Shown here piece by piece: positions 6,756 to 13,513 of a DNA stretch of 36,931 nt (position 1 is the stretch's first letter; each line of letters begins with the position of its first letter). The position numbers and the translations under genes are program-made. The DNA comes from Candidatus Coproplasma excrementipullorum. Its GTDB lineage: Bacteria > Bacillota > Clostridia > Christensenellales > Borkfalkiaceae. The notes beneath the pieces are model-generated. The model was not told where the DNA came from, made no database searches, and saw only the letters and a list, made by a program, of their open reading frames with translations. The stretch is from positions 1 through 36,931 of the forward strand of contig DVNU01000028.1 in NCBI GenBank assembly GCA_018714165.1, read 5' to 3'.

Positions 6756-7489
6756 TTAATATTTTAAAAGCCCCTCGTCGCTTACGTCATACTCAAAAAT
6801 AATATCGCGGCAGGCAATTGTAAGGCATGCGTACCCGTCGGGCGTTGCAAACAACATATGCGCTTCGTTGCCCTCAGCCGTCTTATAAAGTTCCTCGTCC
6901 CTCCATTGGCAGCAGCTTCTGTATTTTGTGCCGTCTGCAAGGGGGAAGTCCACAAAATCAAAGTTCAGGTGCTCGTCCCGCTCAATTATTCGGCCGCCAA
7001 AAAATTTAATCTTAATGTGCGGGGTGATGTGCCCCTCGCGCGGGAAATCCTCGCGTATGAGCATTTCAAGGTCGTCGTTTGTCTCCTTCAGGAACAGCAC
7101 ATCATCGCGCATTGCTCTTCAAATCGCTCAACCGTTCGCTTCGGATTAAAGGGAGGGCGATTGCCAAATTCCTTACATTCCTTACGATATTTTTCCTCAA
7201 ATATCCTATCGAACTCTTCAAGGGATGAAGGGATTACCGTCTCGTACGTTTCAGGGTCTGTGTACGAAAAGTCCTCGGCCTTCAGCCCGTCGGGGCCCTG
7301 CGTGTATTTAAAGATATCAAACTTTGTGGGCGGTATGTCGTGCACAAGCTCAGCCTTTCATATAAGGCGGTTCAACTGCCGCTTTTTAAGCGTTTCAATC
7401 TCCTTATCGGAATATTGCTTGTCTGCTACCCGCCTTACATCCATATTATGGGCAAAAAGTTTAAAGTACTCTTCGGTGAAATATCTCAT
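6756..7489 (-). pseudogene. Broken DUF4085-type gene (one nonsense codon, one frameshift)
   Basis: On the minus strand a protein begins MRYFTEEYFKLF (ATG at 7487-7489), a start I associate with DUF4085 proteins. It is stopped by TGA at 7358-7360 and continues in the same frame (KAELVHDIPPTKFDIFKY...) to TGA at 7088-7090. It then resumes one frame over (DVLFLKETNDDLEMLIREDF ... EELYKTAEGNEAHMLF ... LTIACRDIIFEY) to TAA at 6756. Joined, the three parts give ~240 residues, a plausible full length. The TGA could come from CGA by one transition. Alternatively these are two small overlapping genes (7088-7345 with GTG start, 6756-7112). The function of the family is unknown to me. Confidence 0.6.
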
Positions 7490-7584
7490 ACAACTAATAT
7501 ATAATCTCCCATTCCTGAAGTCAACAGGCAAATCTGGTTTGCTTAAATTACTAAAGCCGACAGGTATTTCATTTGCTATATGTA

Positions 7585-7618
7585 AATGGCGGCGGGCGCT
7601 ATAGCGCCCGCCGCCATT
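7585..7618. repeat. 34-bp perfect palindrome
   Basis: Two perfect 17-nt arms (7585-7601 and 7602-7618) with no loop nucleotides, built on AATGGCGGCGGGCGCTA and its complement. It lies downstream of the membrane-protein gene (7641-8195, minus). It lacks a T-run on either strand, so it is not a classical rho-independent terminator, though it could stop polymerase or block exonucleases. Confidence 0.8.
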
Positions 7619-7640
7619 ACTTCTTGTACCAATTGTATTA

Positions 7641-8195
7641 TTAAATTGTATCAATTGTATTAGCTGAATTATCTGTATTAGTCTTTTTATCACTGTCGAC
7701 CACGGCATTTTTATTTTCGGCAGCAATTATTTCGTCGATTTTCTTTTTGACCTCCGCGGGCTCTTCAAGGTATTTTATCCTGTACAGGGTGTTTTTCCTG
7801 TCAAATATCCTCAAAACACCCCTGTCCAGAATGGTGCGCATTGTCGTAAATGTGCCCGTGGGGCTGTTTGTCCTCAGTTCGTCAATCTCGTCAAGGCCCA
7901 GGCACAGCCATTTGCGGTTGCACCGGAACAACAACTTGTCCCCGTCCAGCTTAACGCACTCGGCGGGGGTGAGCAAGTAGTTGAGCGCCTCCCACAAACA
8001 TTTCAGCAAAAATATGGCCGAAACGGCTATAAGTAGCGCAAAAATTCCGTTGGCGCCAATCACCAGATAGATGCTTACGGAAAGCAAAATGGCCCACATC
8101 GCGGAAAACAGTCCTATCCAAAGCAAAAATCCGCTGTGCTTTTTTCCTATCGCCTTTGCGGCGGCTATTTTGTTTTTATCTGTAACCCTTTCCAT
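7641..8195 (-). CDS. Two-helix membrane protein of unknown function
   Basis: A 184-residue protein. A short basic N-terminus (MERVTDKNKIAAAKAIGKKH) precedes two adjacent transmembrane helices (about 23-44 and 47-66: LLWIGLFSAMWAILLSVSIY; FALLIAVSAIFLLKCLW). A soluble segment follows with a PH-like beta pattern (LDGDKLLFRCNRKWLCLGLDEIDELRT ... GVLRIFDRKNTLYRIKYLEEP, about 80-150) and a charged Asn/Asp-rich tail. The pattern resembles bacterial PH-domain membrane proteins. No Shine-Dalgarno is visible. A possible promoter (TTGACG 8226-8231, TAATAT 8203-8208) would start transcription almost at the ATG, so the mRNA may be nearly leaderless. Confidence 0.65.
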   Translation of the reverse strand: MERVTDKNKIAAAKAIGKKHSGFLLWIGLFSAMWAILLSVSIYLVIGANGIFALLIAVSAIFLLKCLWEALNYLLTPAECVKLDGDKLLFRCNRKWLCLGLDEIDELRTNSPTGTFTTMRTILDRGVLRIFDRKNTLYRIKYLEEPAEVKKKIDEIIAAENKNAVVDSDKKTNTDNSANTIDTI

Positions 8196-8282
8196 TTATA
8201 TTATATTAAAACATTTTGCCCCGCCCGTCAAGCCTGCAGCTTTCAATTGCATTAAAAAATGCGGCAAATTATATGCCGCCGC

Positions 8283-8311
8283 TTGAAACGCGCCGCGTTT
8301 TATGATACAAT
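8283..8311 (+). promoter_or_regulatory. Promoter of the 8402 gene
   Basis: TTGAAA (8283-8288) and TACAAT (8306-8311) with a 17-bp spacer. The ~85-nt leader contains two copies of CTTTTAAACA. Confidence 0.6.
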
Positions 8312-8401
8312 GATTATATATATTAAACGCTTTTAAACATACTGACCACTTTTAAACAAGTTGACTGCCCGCAGGCAACACTAAATTAAGGTAATGTAGT
8401 T

Positions 8402-9088
8402 ATGAAAAAGAGAAATATAAAAATAATTGAGGAACAACCTCGGCCTTCCATGGTTATGTCTGACAGTATGCCCGATTCGACCGGCGTTGACACGAGCGAT
8501 AGTTGTGGCAAAACAGACAAGGAAATTATTACCCGGAACGCTGATTCATCTTTGTCCGCATCACAGAGCAGCGGAGTGGTTGTTAGGCAGCGGGGAGTGG
8601 CTATTGCGGCAGTTGCGTGCATAATAATGGCGGCGATTTTTTTTGTGGTATTTTTCTCTCGTCAGCGCGACCTTGTAAGCGATGAGTCCGTATTCAAGCT
8701 TGTCGAACTTGAAGAAAGGGAGATAATTTCTATTTCTCAATACAACATAGAGAACGGCACGTCTTATTTGTGCGCAGAGGAGGACGTGAGCGACGGACTG
8801 GCCTATTCGGACGGCTCGCGCGATGTGTTGCTTACCGAAAATTTTTACTATTCAGGCGTCGATTGCGTGCTTTATGTGCTCACCGACGCGTCGGATAAGT
8901 CTGTCGACGTGCTCAGCCCCTTTTACGACTGTCTTAATACTATGCAGGTGGACGAGCGGGAGGTGTTTTACGACGACCTTACCCTTTCTCTGGCGTATTT
9001 TCATGACGGTGAAACAAAGTACTTTTTGTCGCTGGAAGTCGGCGGAAAGGAGGCGCTCTCTGCCGTCCTTAAATATCTCTTCGCATAA
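8402..9088 (+). CDS. Single-pass membrane protein of unknown function
   Basis: A 228-residue protein not recognised as a known family. Residues 1-62 are a polar, Ser/Asp-rich cytoplasmic region. One transmembrane helix follows (about 66-86, GVAIAAVACIIMAAIFFVVFF) and then an extracytoplasmic domain of ~140 residues rich in Asp, Glu and Tyr (YNIENGTSYLCAEEDVSDGL ... YYSGVDCVLYVLTDASDKSV ... LSLEVGGKEALSAVLKYLF). Translation probably starts at the ATG after TTAAGGTAATG. It appears monocistronic, with its own promoter and a 21-nt palindromic hairpin (9132-9152) downstream. Confidence 0.7.
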   Translation: MKKRNIKIIEEQPRPSMVMSDSMPDSTGVDTSDSCGKTDKEIITRNADSSLSASQSSGVVVRQRGVAIAAVACIIMAAIFFVVFFSRQRDLVSDESVFKLVELEEREIISISQYNIENGTSYLCAEEDVSDGLAYSDGSRDVLLTENFYYSGVDCVLYVLTDASDKSVDVLSPFYDCLNTMQVDEREVFYDDLTLSLAYFHDGETKYFLSLEVGGKEALSAVLKYLFA

Positions 9089-9227
9089 ACTTGTTGATAT
9101 GTTCCGAAACATAATCTTTTATAAAAATTAAGCGGCCGAAAATTTCGGCCGCGAATGATGCGTTATCTGCTACTTAAAACCCAATTTCAAATTGGGGTGT
9201 AATTGGGGTGTAACTTAAAAATTGATG

Positions 9228-9275
9228 AAAAATGCCCGTTTTCAAGCGAAAAACCGCCAAATACGGGCATTTTTT
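9228..9275 (-). terminator. Second terminator downstream of the tRNA operon
   Basis: Stem 9228-9239 with 9263-9274 (core ATGCCCGT/ACGGGCAT), flanked by A/T runs, so it can stop RNA polymerase on either strand. It lies just beyond the tRNA-Val 3'-end copy at 9275-9295. Upstream at 9187-9212 the sequence AATTGGGGTGT occurs twice in tandem. Confidence 0.65.
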
Positions 9276-9420
9276 GGTGAAGATGATTGGACTCGCCGCT
9301 TGGGCGCGGCGCACGGAAAACAGTGGGTGTCCACTGTTTTGTCGGCGATAGAGCCCGCCGGCCAGCGCATTGCTTACAGCAATGCTTGCCTCCCCTCGAA
9401 TCCAATAGCATCTCGCCAAA
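9273..9420 (-). repeat. Hairpin-rich repeat with tRNA-Val 3'-end sequence as terminal inverted repeats
   Basis: The stretch 9088-9466 has no credible gene. 9275-9295 is an exact 21-bp copy of the 3' end of tRNA-Val including CCA (tRNA positions 9466-9486). 9397-9420 is an inverted, imperfect copy of the same sequence (about 20 of 24 bases). Between them lie stacked palindromes: ACAGTGGGTGTCCACTGT (9324-9341) and GCATTGCTTACAGCAATGC (9367-9385). The layout is that of a small (~148-bp) inverted-repeat element placed behind a tRNA gene. Confidence 0.6.
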
Positions 9421-9421
9421 G

Positions 9422-9465
9422 AAAAAGCCGCTGTGGGCTGTATAAATCACAGCCCACAGCGGCTT
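9422..9465 (-). terminator. Terminator directly after tRNA-Val
   Basis: An 18-bp perfect stem (9424-9441 with 9449-9466) with a 7-nt loop, followed on the minus strand by TTTTTCTTT. It starts right at the CCA end of tRNA-Val and ends the tRNA operon. Confidence 0.85.
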
Positions 9466-9542
9466 TGGTGAAGATGATTGGACTCGAACCAACGACCTCT
9501 ACCATGTCAAGGTAGCGTTCTAACCAACTGAACTACACCTTC
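9466..9542 (-). tRNA. tRNA-Val (GAC)
   Basis: The minus strand folds as a cloverleaf. The acceptor stem is GAAGGTG/CATCTTC, with discriminator A and an encoded CCA. The anticodon stem is CTACC/GGTAG with loop TTGACAT, giving anticodon GAC (valine, GUC/GUU codons). The T-arm contains GGTTCGAGTCC. Last gene of the tRNA operon. Confidence 0.93.
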
Positions 9543-9610
9543 ATTTAACCCTCCCGGGGGAGGGAATAGCATAAGCGGGAATACAGCTTAAATAAGTTGC
9601 ACTCCCGTTT

Positions 9611-9685
9611 TGGTGACCCGTACGGGACTCGAACCCATGATACCACCGTGAAAGGGTGGTGTCTTAACCGCTTGACCAACGGGCC
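9611..9685 (-). tRNA. tRNA-Glu (TTC)
   Basis: Minus-strand cloverleaf with acceptor GGCCCGT/ACGGGTC and encoded CCA. The anticodon stem is CCACC/GGTGG with loop CTTTCAC, giving anticodon TTC (glutamate). Confidence 0.94.
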
Positions 9686-9753
9686 GTTGAGTGATTGGCG
9701 CGAATAAACCGCAGTCAATCTATATAGTCGCCTTGTGCGGCGCTGTTGTTTTG

Positions 9754-9831
9754 TGGTAGCGATGGGTGGATTCGAACCGCCGACCTGCCGGGTATGAACC
9801 GGCCGCTATAGACCAACTAAGCTACATCGCC
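9754..9831 (-). tRNA. tRNA-Met (CAT), elongator type
   Basis: Minus-strand cloverleaf with acceptor GGCGATG/CATCGCT (G-U first pair) and encoded CCA. The anticodon stem is GCCGG/CCGGC with loop TTCATAC, giving anticodon CAT. It lacks the initiator features (C1-A72 mismatch, three G-C pairs). A tRNA-Ile read as CAT after lysidine formation by TilS is possible, and tilS lies next door. Elongator Met is the default call. Confidence 0.88.
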
Positions 9832-9858
9832 GAAAAATTAAACGTGCGTAAACAATTA

Positions 9859-9936
<78 letters not shown>

Positions 9937-9966
9937 ATAAAGTGTTGCGCACGTTCAAGCTTTATT

Positions 9967-9995
9967 ATCATATAGTAAAGCTGACTTTTTGTCAA
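9967..9995 (-). promoter_or_regulatory. Promoter of the tRNA operon
   Basis: Minus strand: consensus TTGACA (9990-9995), 17-bp spacer, TATGAT (9967-9972). Transcription would start about 24 nt before tRNA-fMet and run through fMet, Met, Glu and Val. Confidence 0.85.
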
Positions 9996-10047
9996 CTGTT
10001 TTTGACGCGATTGTGAAAAAAATTGTATTATTTATTTTTCATCAATA

Positions 10048-10077
10048 TTGCAAAAGTGCGCCTGAATATGTTATAAT
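10048..10077 (+). promoter_or_regulatory. Promoter of tilS, positioned for a leaderless mRNA
   Basis: TTGCAA (10048-10053), 18-bp spacer, TATAAT (10072-10077). The ATG of tilS begins 7 nt after the -10 box, the usual distance to the transcription start. No Shine-Dalgarno precedes the ATG. Confidence 0.6.
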
Positions 10078-10083
10078 CTTACT

Positions 10084-11523
10084 ATGAAAGTCGACCTTGC
10101 CCCCTATGCAGGCAAAAGCATCTGCGTCGCCTGTTCGGGCGGGCGCGATTCAATGGCGCTGCTGCACTATCTTTACAGCAGCGCCGCGCAGTACAACATC
10201 TCACTCTCCGCGCTCAACTGCGACCACGCAATGAGGGGGGAGGAGTCCGCGCGCGATTCGGCCTTTGTCATAGACTACTGCAAAAAGCTGGGTATACCCC
10301 TCCTGTTTTTCAGGGCTGACGGCATCTACAAAAACGAGAATATGGCTCGCTTCTGGCGCGTGTTCCGCTGTTACACAATCGCCCACGCCGACAGCGATAA
10401 GTGGGCTGAAAACTTTGACTACCAATCGCTCGGTATAAAGCCCGTTATATATTCGCCCGACGGCAAGTGGAGGGGGTGCGACGACGTTGCCACTGCCCAC
10501 CACATGGACGACAACGCCGAAACGGTGCTCTTTAACCTCGCCAGGGGTACGGGCCTTTCGGGAATGTGCGGCATTCAGGACAGTAAAAACGGCTATGAAT
10601 GGTCAACAGTTCACCCGCTGGTCTCCGTTTCGCGCAAGGATATCGACGAATATGTCGCGGCCAACAACATTCCGTATGTCGACGACAGCACAAATTTTTC
10701 GGACGATTACACCCGCAACTATATCCGCCACAATGTTCTGCCCGCCTTAGAGAAGGCTGTGCCCGGCGCGGCCCGCGCCATATACCGCTTTTCGCGGCTT
10801 GCCGCCGAAGACGAGGAGTATTTTGCCCGCCAGGTCAAAAAAATCGTCACGCACAACGGTTGGTACGGCTATAAAATCGCGCACTGTGATGAGAGCGTGA
10901 TCTTCAAACGTGCGGCACTATATGTCATCGAAAGCTATCAGAAGAAGGATTACACCTCTGCCCAGGCGCAAAAGCTTTTCGAGTTGCAGTTTGCCGAAAA
11001 CGGTAAAAAGTTTGAGTTTTTGGGGCTTACGGCCTTTAAAGAGGAGGACGGCATAGCCATAAACGATAACTATTTTGCCAAAGCCGTCTCCGATGGCATG
11101 CCTTATGCCGAATTCTACAGCGGCGGCTACGACAACTATATCGATCAGATTGTTTTCATCTCCACGGAAAGGGATTGTGAAGAGGACAGGGAGTTGGCCG
11201 AAGAACGTTTTATTGATGAGGAGGGCAGGCGTACGCCCTACAAAATTTTGAAGTACGACGGCGGTTGTATCCCCGATGACGCGGTAGTCCGCACCATGCG
11301 ACAAGGCGATAAATTCAAAAAGTTCGGCGGCGGCACAAAAAACCTTGGCGACTTCTTCACCGACAGAAAGATACCCGTGCGGCTGAGGAGCATAATTCCC
11401 GTAATAGCTTCGGGCAACAACATTTTAATGGTGTGCGGCGTGGAAATTTCGGACAAAATAAAGGTGACGGACAAAACCCAAGCTGTGCGCTACGCCGTCT
11501 CCGCCGACTACTCAAAACTGTAA
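10084..11523 (+). CDS. tilS: tRNA(Ile)-lysidine synthase TilS
   Basis: A 479-residue N-type ATP pyrophosphatase. It attaches lysine to C34 of the CAT-anticodon tRNA-Ile so that it reads AUA. Features: the PP-loop SGGRDS (residues 18-23); NCDHAMRGEESARDS (around 45-59); HHMDDNAETVLFNLARGTGL (about 140-159), the family signature; and the C-terminal TilS domain (GDKFKKFGGGTKNLGDFFTD, about 412-431). Between FFRADG and the HH-DDNAET motif there is a longer stretch than usual (CYTIAHADSDKWAENFDYQS... through RGCDDVATA). The gene is divergent from the tRNA operon and upstream of the tautomerase and hpt genes, close to the common tilS-hpt order. Confidence 0.94.
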   Translation: MKVDLAPYAGKSICVACSGGRDSMALLHYLYSSAAQYNISLSALNCDHAMRGEESARDSAFVIDYCKKLGIPLLFFRADGIYKNENMARFWRVFRCYTIAHADSDKWAENFDYQSLGIKPVIYSPDGKWRGCDDVATAHHMDDNAETVLFNLARGTGLSGMCGIQDSKNGYEWSTVHPLVSVSRKDIDEYVAANNIPYVDDSTNFSDDYTRNYIRHNVLPALEKAVPGAARAIYRFSRLAAEDEEYFARQVKKIVTHNGWYGYKIAHCDESVIFKRAALYVIESYQKKDYTSAQAQKLFELQFAENGKKFEFLGLTAFKEEDGIAINDNYFAKAVSDGMPYAEFYSGGYDNYIDQIVFISTERDCEEDRELAEERFIDEEGRRTPYKILKYDGGCIPDDAVVRTMRQGDKFKKFGGGTKNLGDFFTDRKIPVRLRSIIPVIASGNNILMVCGVEISDKIKVTDKTQAVRYAVSADYSKL

Positions 11524-11596
11524 TTGCACGGCATATATGCCGTAGTTAATAACATTATACTGCGCTTAGCCGAAGTATCTTTCATAATGATTAACG

Positions 11597-11771
11597 GTGC
11601 AAGCGAAACCACGCTTTCGCGCCGCACAACTCAATTTGCGCATACCTGCGGCTCACCGGGGAGAATTTGTGCGATTATATAATCGTGGGCCATTAAAACA
11701 TCGCGCAAAGCGGGGCTGGCCCCGCAGATAACGACAAGTGGATGGCTTCGGCCAAGCCACCACTTGCGTTA
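11597..11771 (+). repeat. ~175-nt structured repeat element (copy 2 of 3)
   Basis: The gap between tilS and the tautomerase is filled by a multi-hairpin element. A GCGAAA-CCACGC-TTTCGC hairpin (11603-11620) sits inside GTGC/GCAC. Then come ACTCAATTTGCGCATAC and a TGTGCGAT/ATCGCGCA stem. GGGGCTGGCCCC follows, and then a long hairpin based on TAACG (11729-11733) and CGTTA (11767-11771) with an apical CAAGTGG/CCACTTG stem. The copy at 12148-12323 has the same order, and the distance from hexaloop to end differs by 1 nt. The last hairpin ends 2-3 nt before the tautomerase Shine-Dalgarno, so it could affect translation. Confidence 0.7.
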
Positions 11772-11783
11772 ATAGGAGTCTTT

Positions 11784-12122
11784 ATGCCTTTTATCGATTG
11801 CAAAATTACAATAAAACTTACCGAAGAGCAGAAGGAGAGCGTCAAGAGCGCTCTCGGCAAGGCCATAACCAATATGCACAAGACCGAAAGCTATCTTATG
11901 GTCGGCATATGCGACGGTTACGATCTGTACTTCGCGGGCAAAAAGCTCGCTTCGGGCGCGTTTGTCGACGTGCGTGCCTTCGGCTCGGTAAATCCGGCCG
12001 ACTGCGACAAGATGACGGCCGCCGTCTGCGACATTTTAAGTCAGGTCGGTGTGGAACCTTCCGGCGTATACGTCACTTACGAGGGTTACTCCAACTGGGG
12101 CTGGAACGGTTGCAATTTTTAG
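11784..12122 (+). CDS. MIF/phenylpyruvate tautomerase-like protein
   Basis: A 112-residue protein of the tautomerase superfamily (macrophage migration inhibitory factor branch). These are trimers in which the N-terminal proline, exposed after Met removal, is the catalytic base. The start MPFIDCKITIKL gives Pro-1. The ending NWGWNGCNF matches the family's usual NWGWNGS-type C-terminus. The ATG at 11784 follows AGGAG (11774-11778); an in-frame ATG at 11742 would bury Pro-1 and falls inside the upstream hairpin. The substrate is unknown. The last ten codons recur, slightly altered, at 12328-12357. Confidence 0.85.
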   Translation: MPFIDCKITIKLTEEQKESVKSALGKAITNMHKTESYLMVGICDGYDLYFAGKKLASGAFVDVRAFGSVNPADCDKMTAAVCDILSQVGVEPSGVYVTYEGYSNWGWNGCNF

Positions 12123-12147
12123 TATAAAATTATAAAAATAATTGCGT

Positions 12148-12323
12148 TTTCACCCAAAATCGCGCTTTTGGGTGAAAGGACTCAATTTGCGCATACTTGC
12201 GCCTCAGCAGGGTGAATGGGCGCAATTATTTAACAGTAGGGCTAATAAAATTGCGCCCAGAGGGGCTGGCTCCTTAAACTAACGGCGAATTGGTGCATGT
12301 CCTCTAATGCACAATGAGCGTTA
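12148..12323 (+). repeat. ~175-nt structured repeat element (copy 3 of 3)
   Basis: Same architecture as 11597-11771. A perfect 12-bp hairpin with hexaloop TCGCGC (12148-12159 with 12166-12177) is followed by ACTCAATTTGCGCATAC. Then come a GGGCGCAATT/AATTGCGCCC stem, GGGGCTGGCTCC, and a terminal hairpin TAACG (12280-12284) to CGTTA (12319-12323) with an inner GTGCAT/ATGCAC stem. Stem sequences differ from copy 2 but pairing is kept. Confidence 0.7.
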
Positions 12324-12327
12324 AAAT

Positions 12328-12357
12328 AACTGGGGCTGGAACGGCTCAAATTTCTGA
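12328..12357 (+). repeat. Duplicate of the last ten codons of the tautomerase gene
   Basis: AACTGGGGCTGGAACGG at 12328-12344 repeats 12093-12109 exactly. The similarity extends to the stop codon: the copy reads NWGWNGSNF-stop and the gene reads NWGWNGCNF-stop. The two copies enclose structured-repeat copy 3. The rest of the gap up to hpt (12358-12450) holds small hairpins (GCACATATGTGC, GCGCCGCTTCGGC-type) and no gene. Confidence 0.75.
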
Positions 12358-12460
12358 TTGCACTGCACATATGTGCCTTTTACTGCCTGTTATGAGCTGT
12401 TTTGTTGCGCCGCTTCGGCACACAATCTGCTTTAATTAATTTATTTGGAGAGAAAATTTT

Positions 12461-13000
12461 ATGCATCCCGATTTACAAAAGATTTTATTGACAGAAAACC
12501 AGATCAGATCGCGCGTCACCGAGGTGGCAAAACAGGTCGATAAAGCCCTTTCGGGCAAGCGCCCCGTGGCCGTCGGCATATTAAAGGGCAGTATCATATT
12601 TTATGCCGACTTTATCCGCTGTCTCACCGTCCCGCTCGAACTTGACTTTATGGCCGTGTCCTCCTATGGCGCGGGCAGTGTCTCCAGCGGCAAACTCAAG
12701 ATCAGAAAGGACCTCGACGGCGACGTCAGGGGCAGGGATATCGTGGTGATAGAGGATATCATCGACAGCGGTTTCACCCTCGCTTGCCTCAAAAAGCTTT
12801 TAACCGAGCGCGGCGCCGCTTCGGTGACCATAGTCACCCTTCTCGACAAGCACGAACGCCGCACAGAGGACATCAAGCCCGACTACAACTGCTTTGAGAT
12901 TCCCGACGAATTTGTCGTCGGCTACGGCCTCGACTACAACGAGGAGTACCGTTCATTGCCCTATATCGGCATACTTAAGCGCTCCGTCTACGAAAAATAG
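12461..13000 (+). CDS. hpt: Hypoxanthine phosphoribosyltransferase
   Basis: A 179-residue purine salvage enzyme. It joins hypoxanthine or guanine to PRPP to give IMP or GMP. It has the PRPP-binding motif VVIEDIIDSGFT (residues 95-106), the early loop LKGSIIFYADFIR (41-53), the flexible-loop Ser-Tyr dipeptide in MAVSSYGAGS (64-73), and the C-terminal FVVGYGLDYNEEYRSLPYIG, all typical. Length is normal. Shine-Dalgarno GGAGAG precedes the ATG. It lies two genes after tilS; tilS-hpt neighbourhood is common in Firmicutes. The stop codon is TAG. Confidence 0.95.
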   Translation: MHPDLQKILLTENQIRSRVTEVAKQVDKALSGKRPVAVGILKGSIIFYADFIRCLTVPLELDFMAVSSYGAGSVSSGKLKIRKDLDGDVRGRDIVVIEDIIDSGFTLACLKKLLTERGAASVTIVTLLDKHERRTEDIKPDYNCFEIPDEFVVGYGLDYNEEYRSLPYIGILKRSVYEK

Positions 13001-13036
13001 GGCGTTGCTTTTATCTTCTTGTAAATTTTTGCGGCA

Positions 13037-13045
13037 TGGTATAAA
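13037..13045 (+). promoter_or_regulatory. Extended -10 promoter of the DUF378 gene
   Basis: TGG-TATAAA (13037-13045) forms an extended -10. TTGTAA (13019-13024) is a possible but closely spaced -35. Downstream, AAAAACTAT (about 13060) and ATAGTTTTT (about 13090) could pair around the Shine-Dalgarno. Confidence 0.4.
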
Positions 13046-13086
13046 TAGTCTGCTATCGTCAAAAACTATTGTAAGGAGATTTATTT

Positions 13087-13328
13087 ATGATAGTTTTTAA
13101 CTTGATTTCTTATAACTCGTGCTTCTCGGCGCGATCAACTGGGGTCTTTACGGCATCTGGAATTTCAACCTCGTCGGTTGGATTTTTCAGGGGCCCCGCA
13201 CCGTCGGTTCGGTTATCGTTTACATCATAATCGCCGTCGCGGCGCTCTGGCTGATAATTTCGCCCATAATCACGGGCAGGGGTCTGCTTCTCTCCATGCA
13301 CAGACGTGAAGAGCAGCCCGAAAACTAA
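13087..13328 (+). pseudogene. DUF378 membrane protein gene with a single frameshift
   Basis: A Shine-Dalgarno (AAGGAG) precedes the ATG at 13087, which reads MIVFNLISY and then goes off into nonsense. One frame over, from 13119, the sequence continues LLGAINWGLYGIWNFNLVGW ... VGSVIVYIIIAVAALWLI, the hallmark of small DUF378 proteins (two helices around GAINWG). Adding one base near 13111-13116 restores one ~80-residue protein with two transmembrane helices. The break is a real mutation, a base-calling error, or less likely programmed frameshifting. If translated from GTG at 13119, the first helix would lose its start. The family's function is unknown. Confidence 0.75.
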
Positions 13329-13340
13329 ATTTTAAAGCGC

Positions 13341-13380
13341 AAATACAGGCGCGCCGCCAACGGGCGGCGCGCCTGTATTT
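13341..13380. terminator. Terminator after the DUF378 gene
   Basis: A perfect 18-bp stem (13341-13358 with 13363-13380), loop AACG, with AAAT/ATTT at the base. Confidence 0.8.
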
Positions 13381-13484
13381 TAGCCATACAAGTACGCCTT
13401 GTAAGCGCGCCGTTTGATATTAATGGCTGTATCAGGGTTTCTGCCATTATTTTTATCAAAGTGCTAAAATTTTGTTCTGCACTA

Positions 13485-13513
13485 TTGAAATATTCGACAC
13501 TGTGTGGTATAAT
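13485..13513 (+). promoter_or_regulatory. Promoter of the ABC exporter operon
   Basis: TTGAAA (13485-13490), 17-bp spacer, extended TGG-TATAAT (13508-13513). A second TATAAT at 13613-13618 without a clear -35 may be another start. The rest of the 13328-13664 gap holds only a small GTGTCC/GGACAC-type hairpin. Confidence 0.65.

Noticed and set aside
9174-9492. Minus-strand frames of 81 and 101 residues (MARCYWIRGEAS..., MVRVQSSSPKPLW...)
   Set aside because: They run across terminators, the inverted-repeat element and the tRNA-Val end. They resemble the spurious frames often predicted over tRNA-associated repeats.
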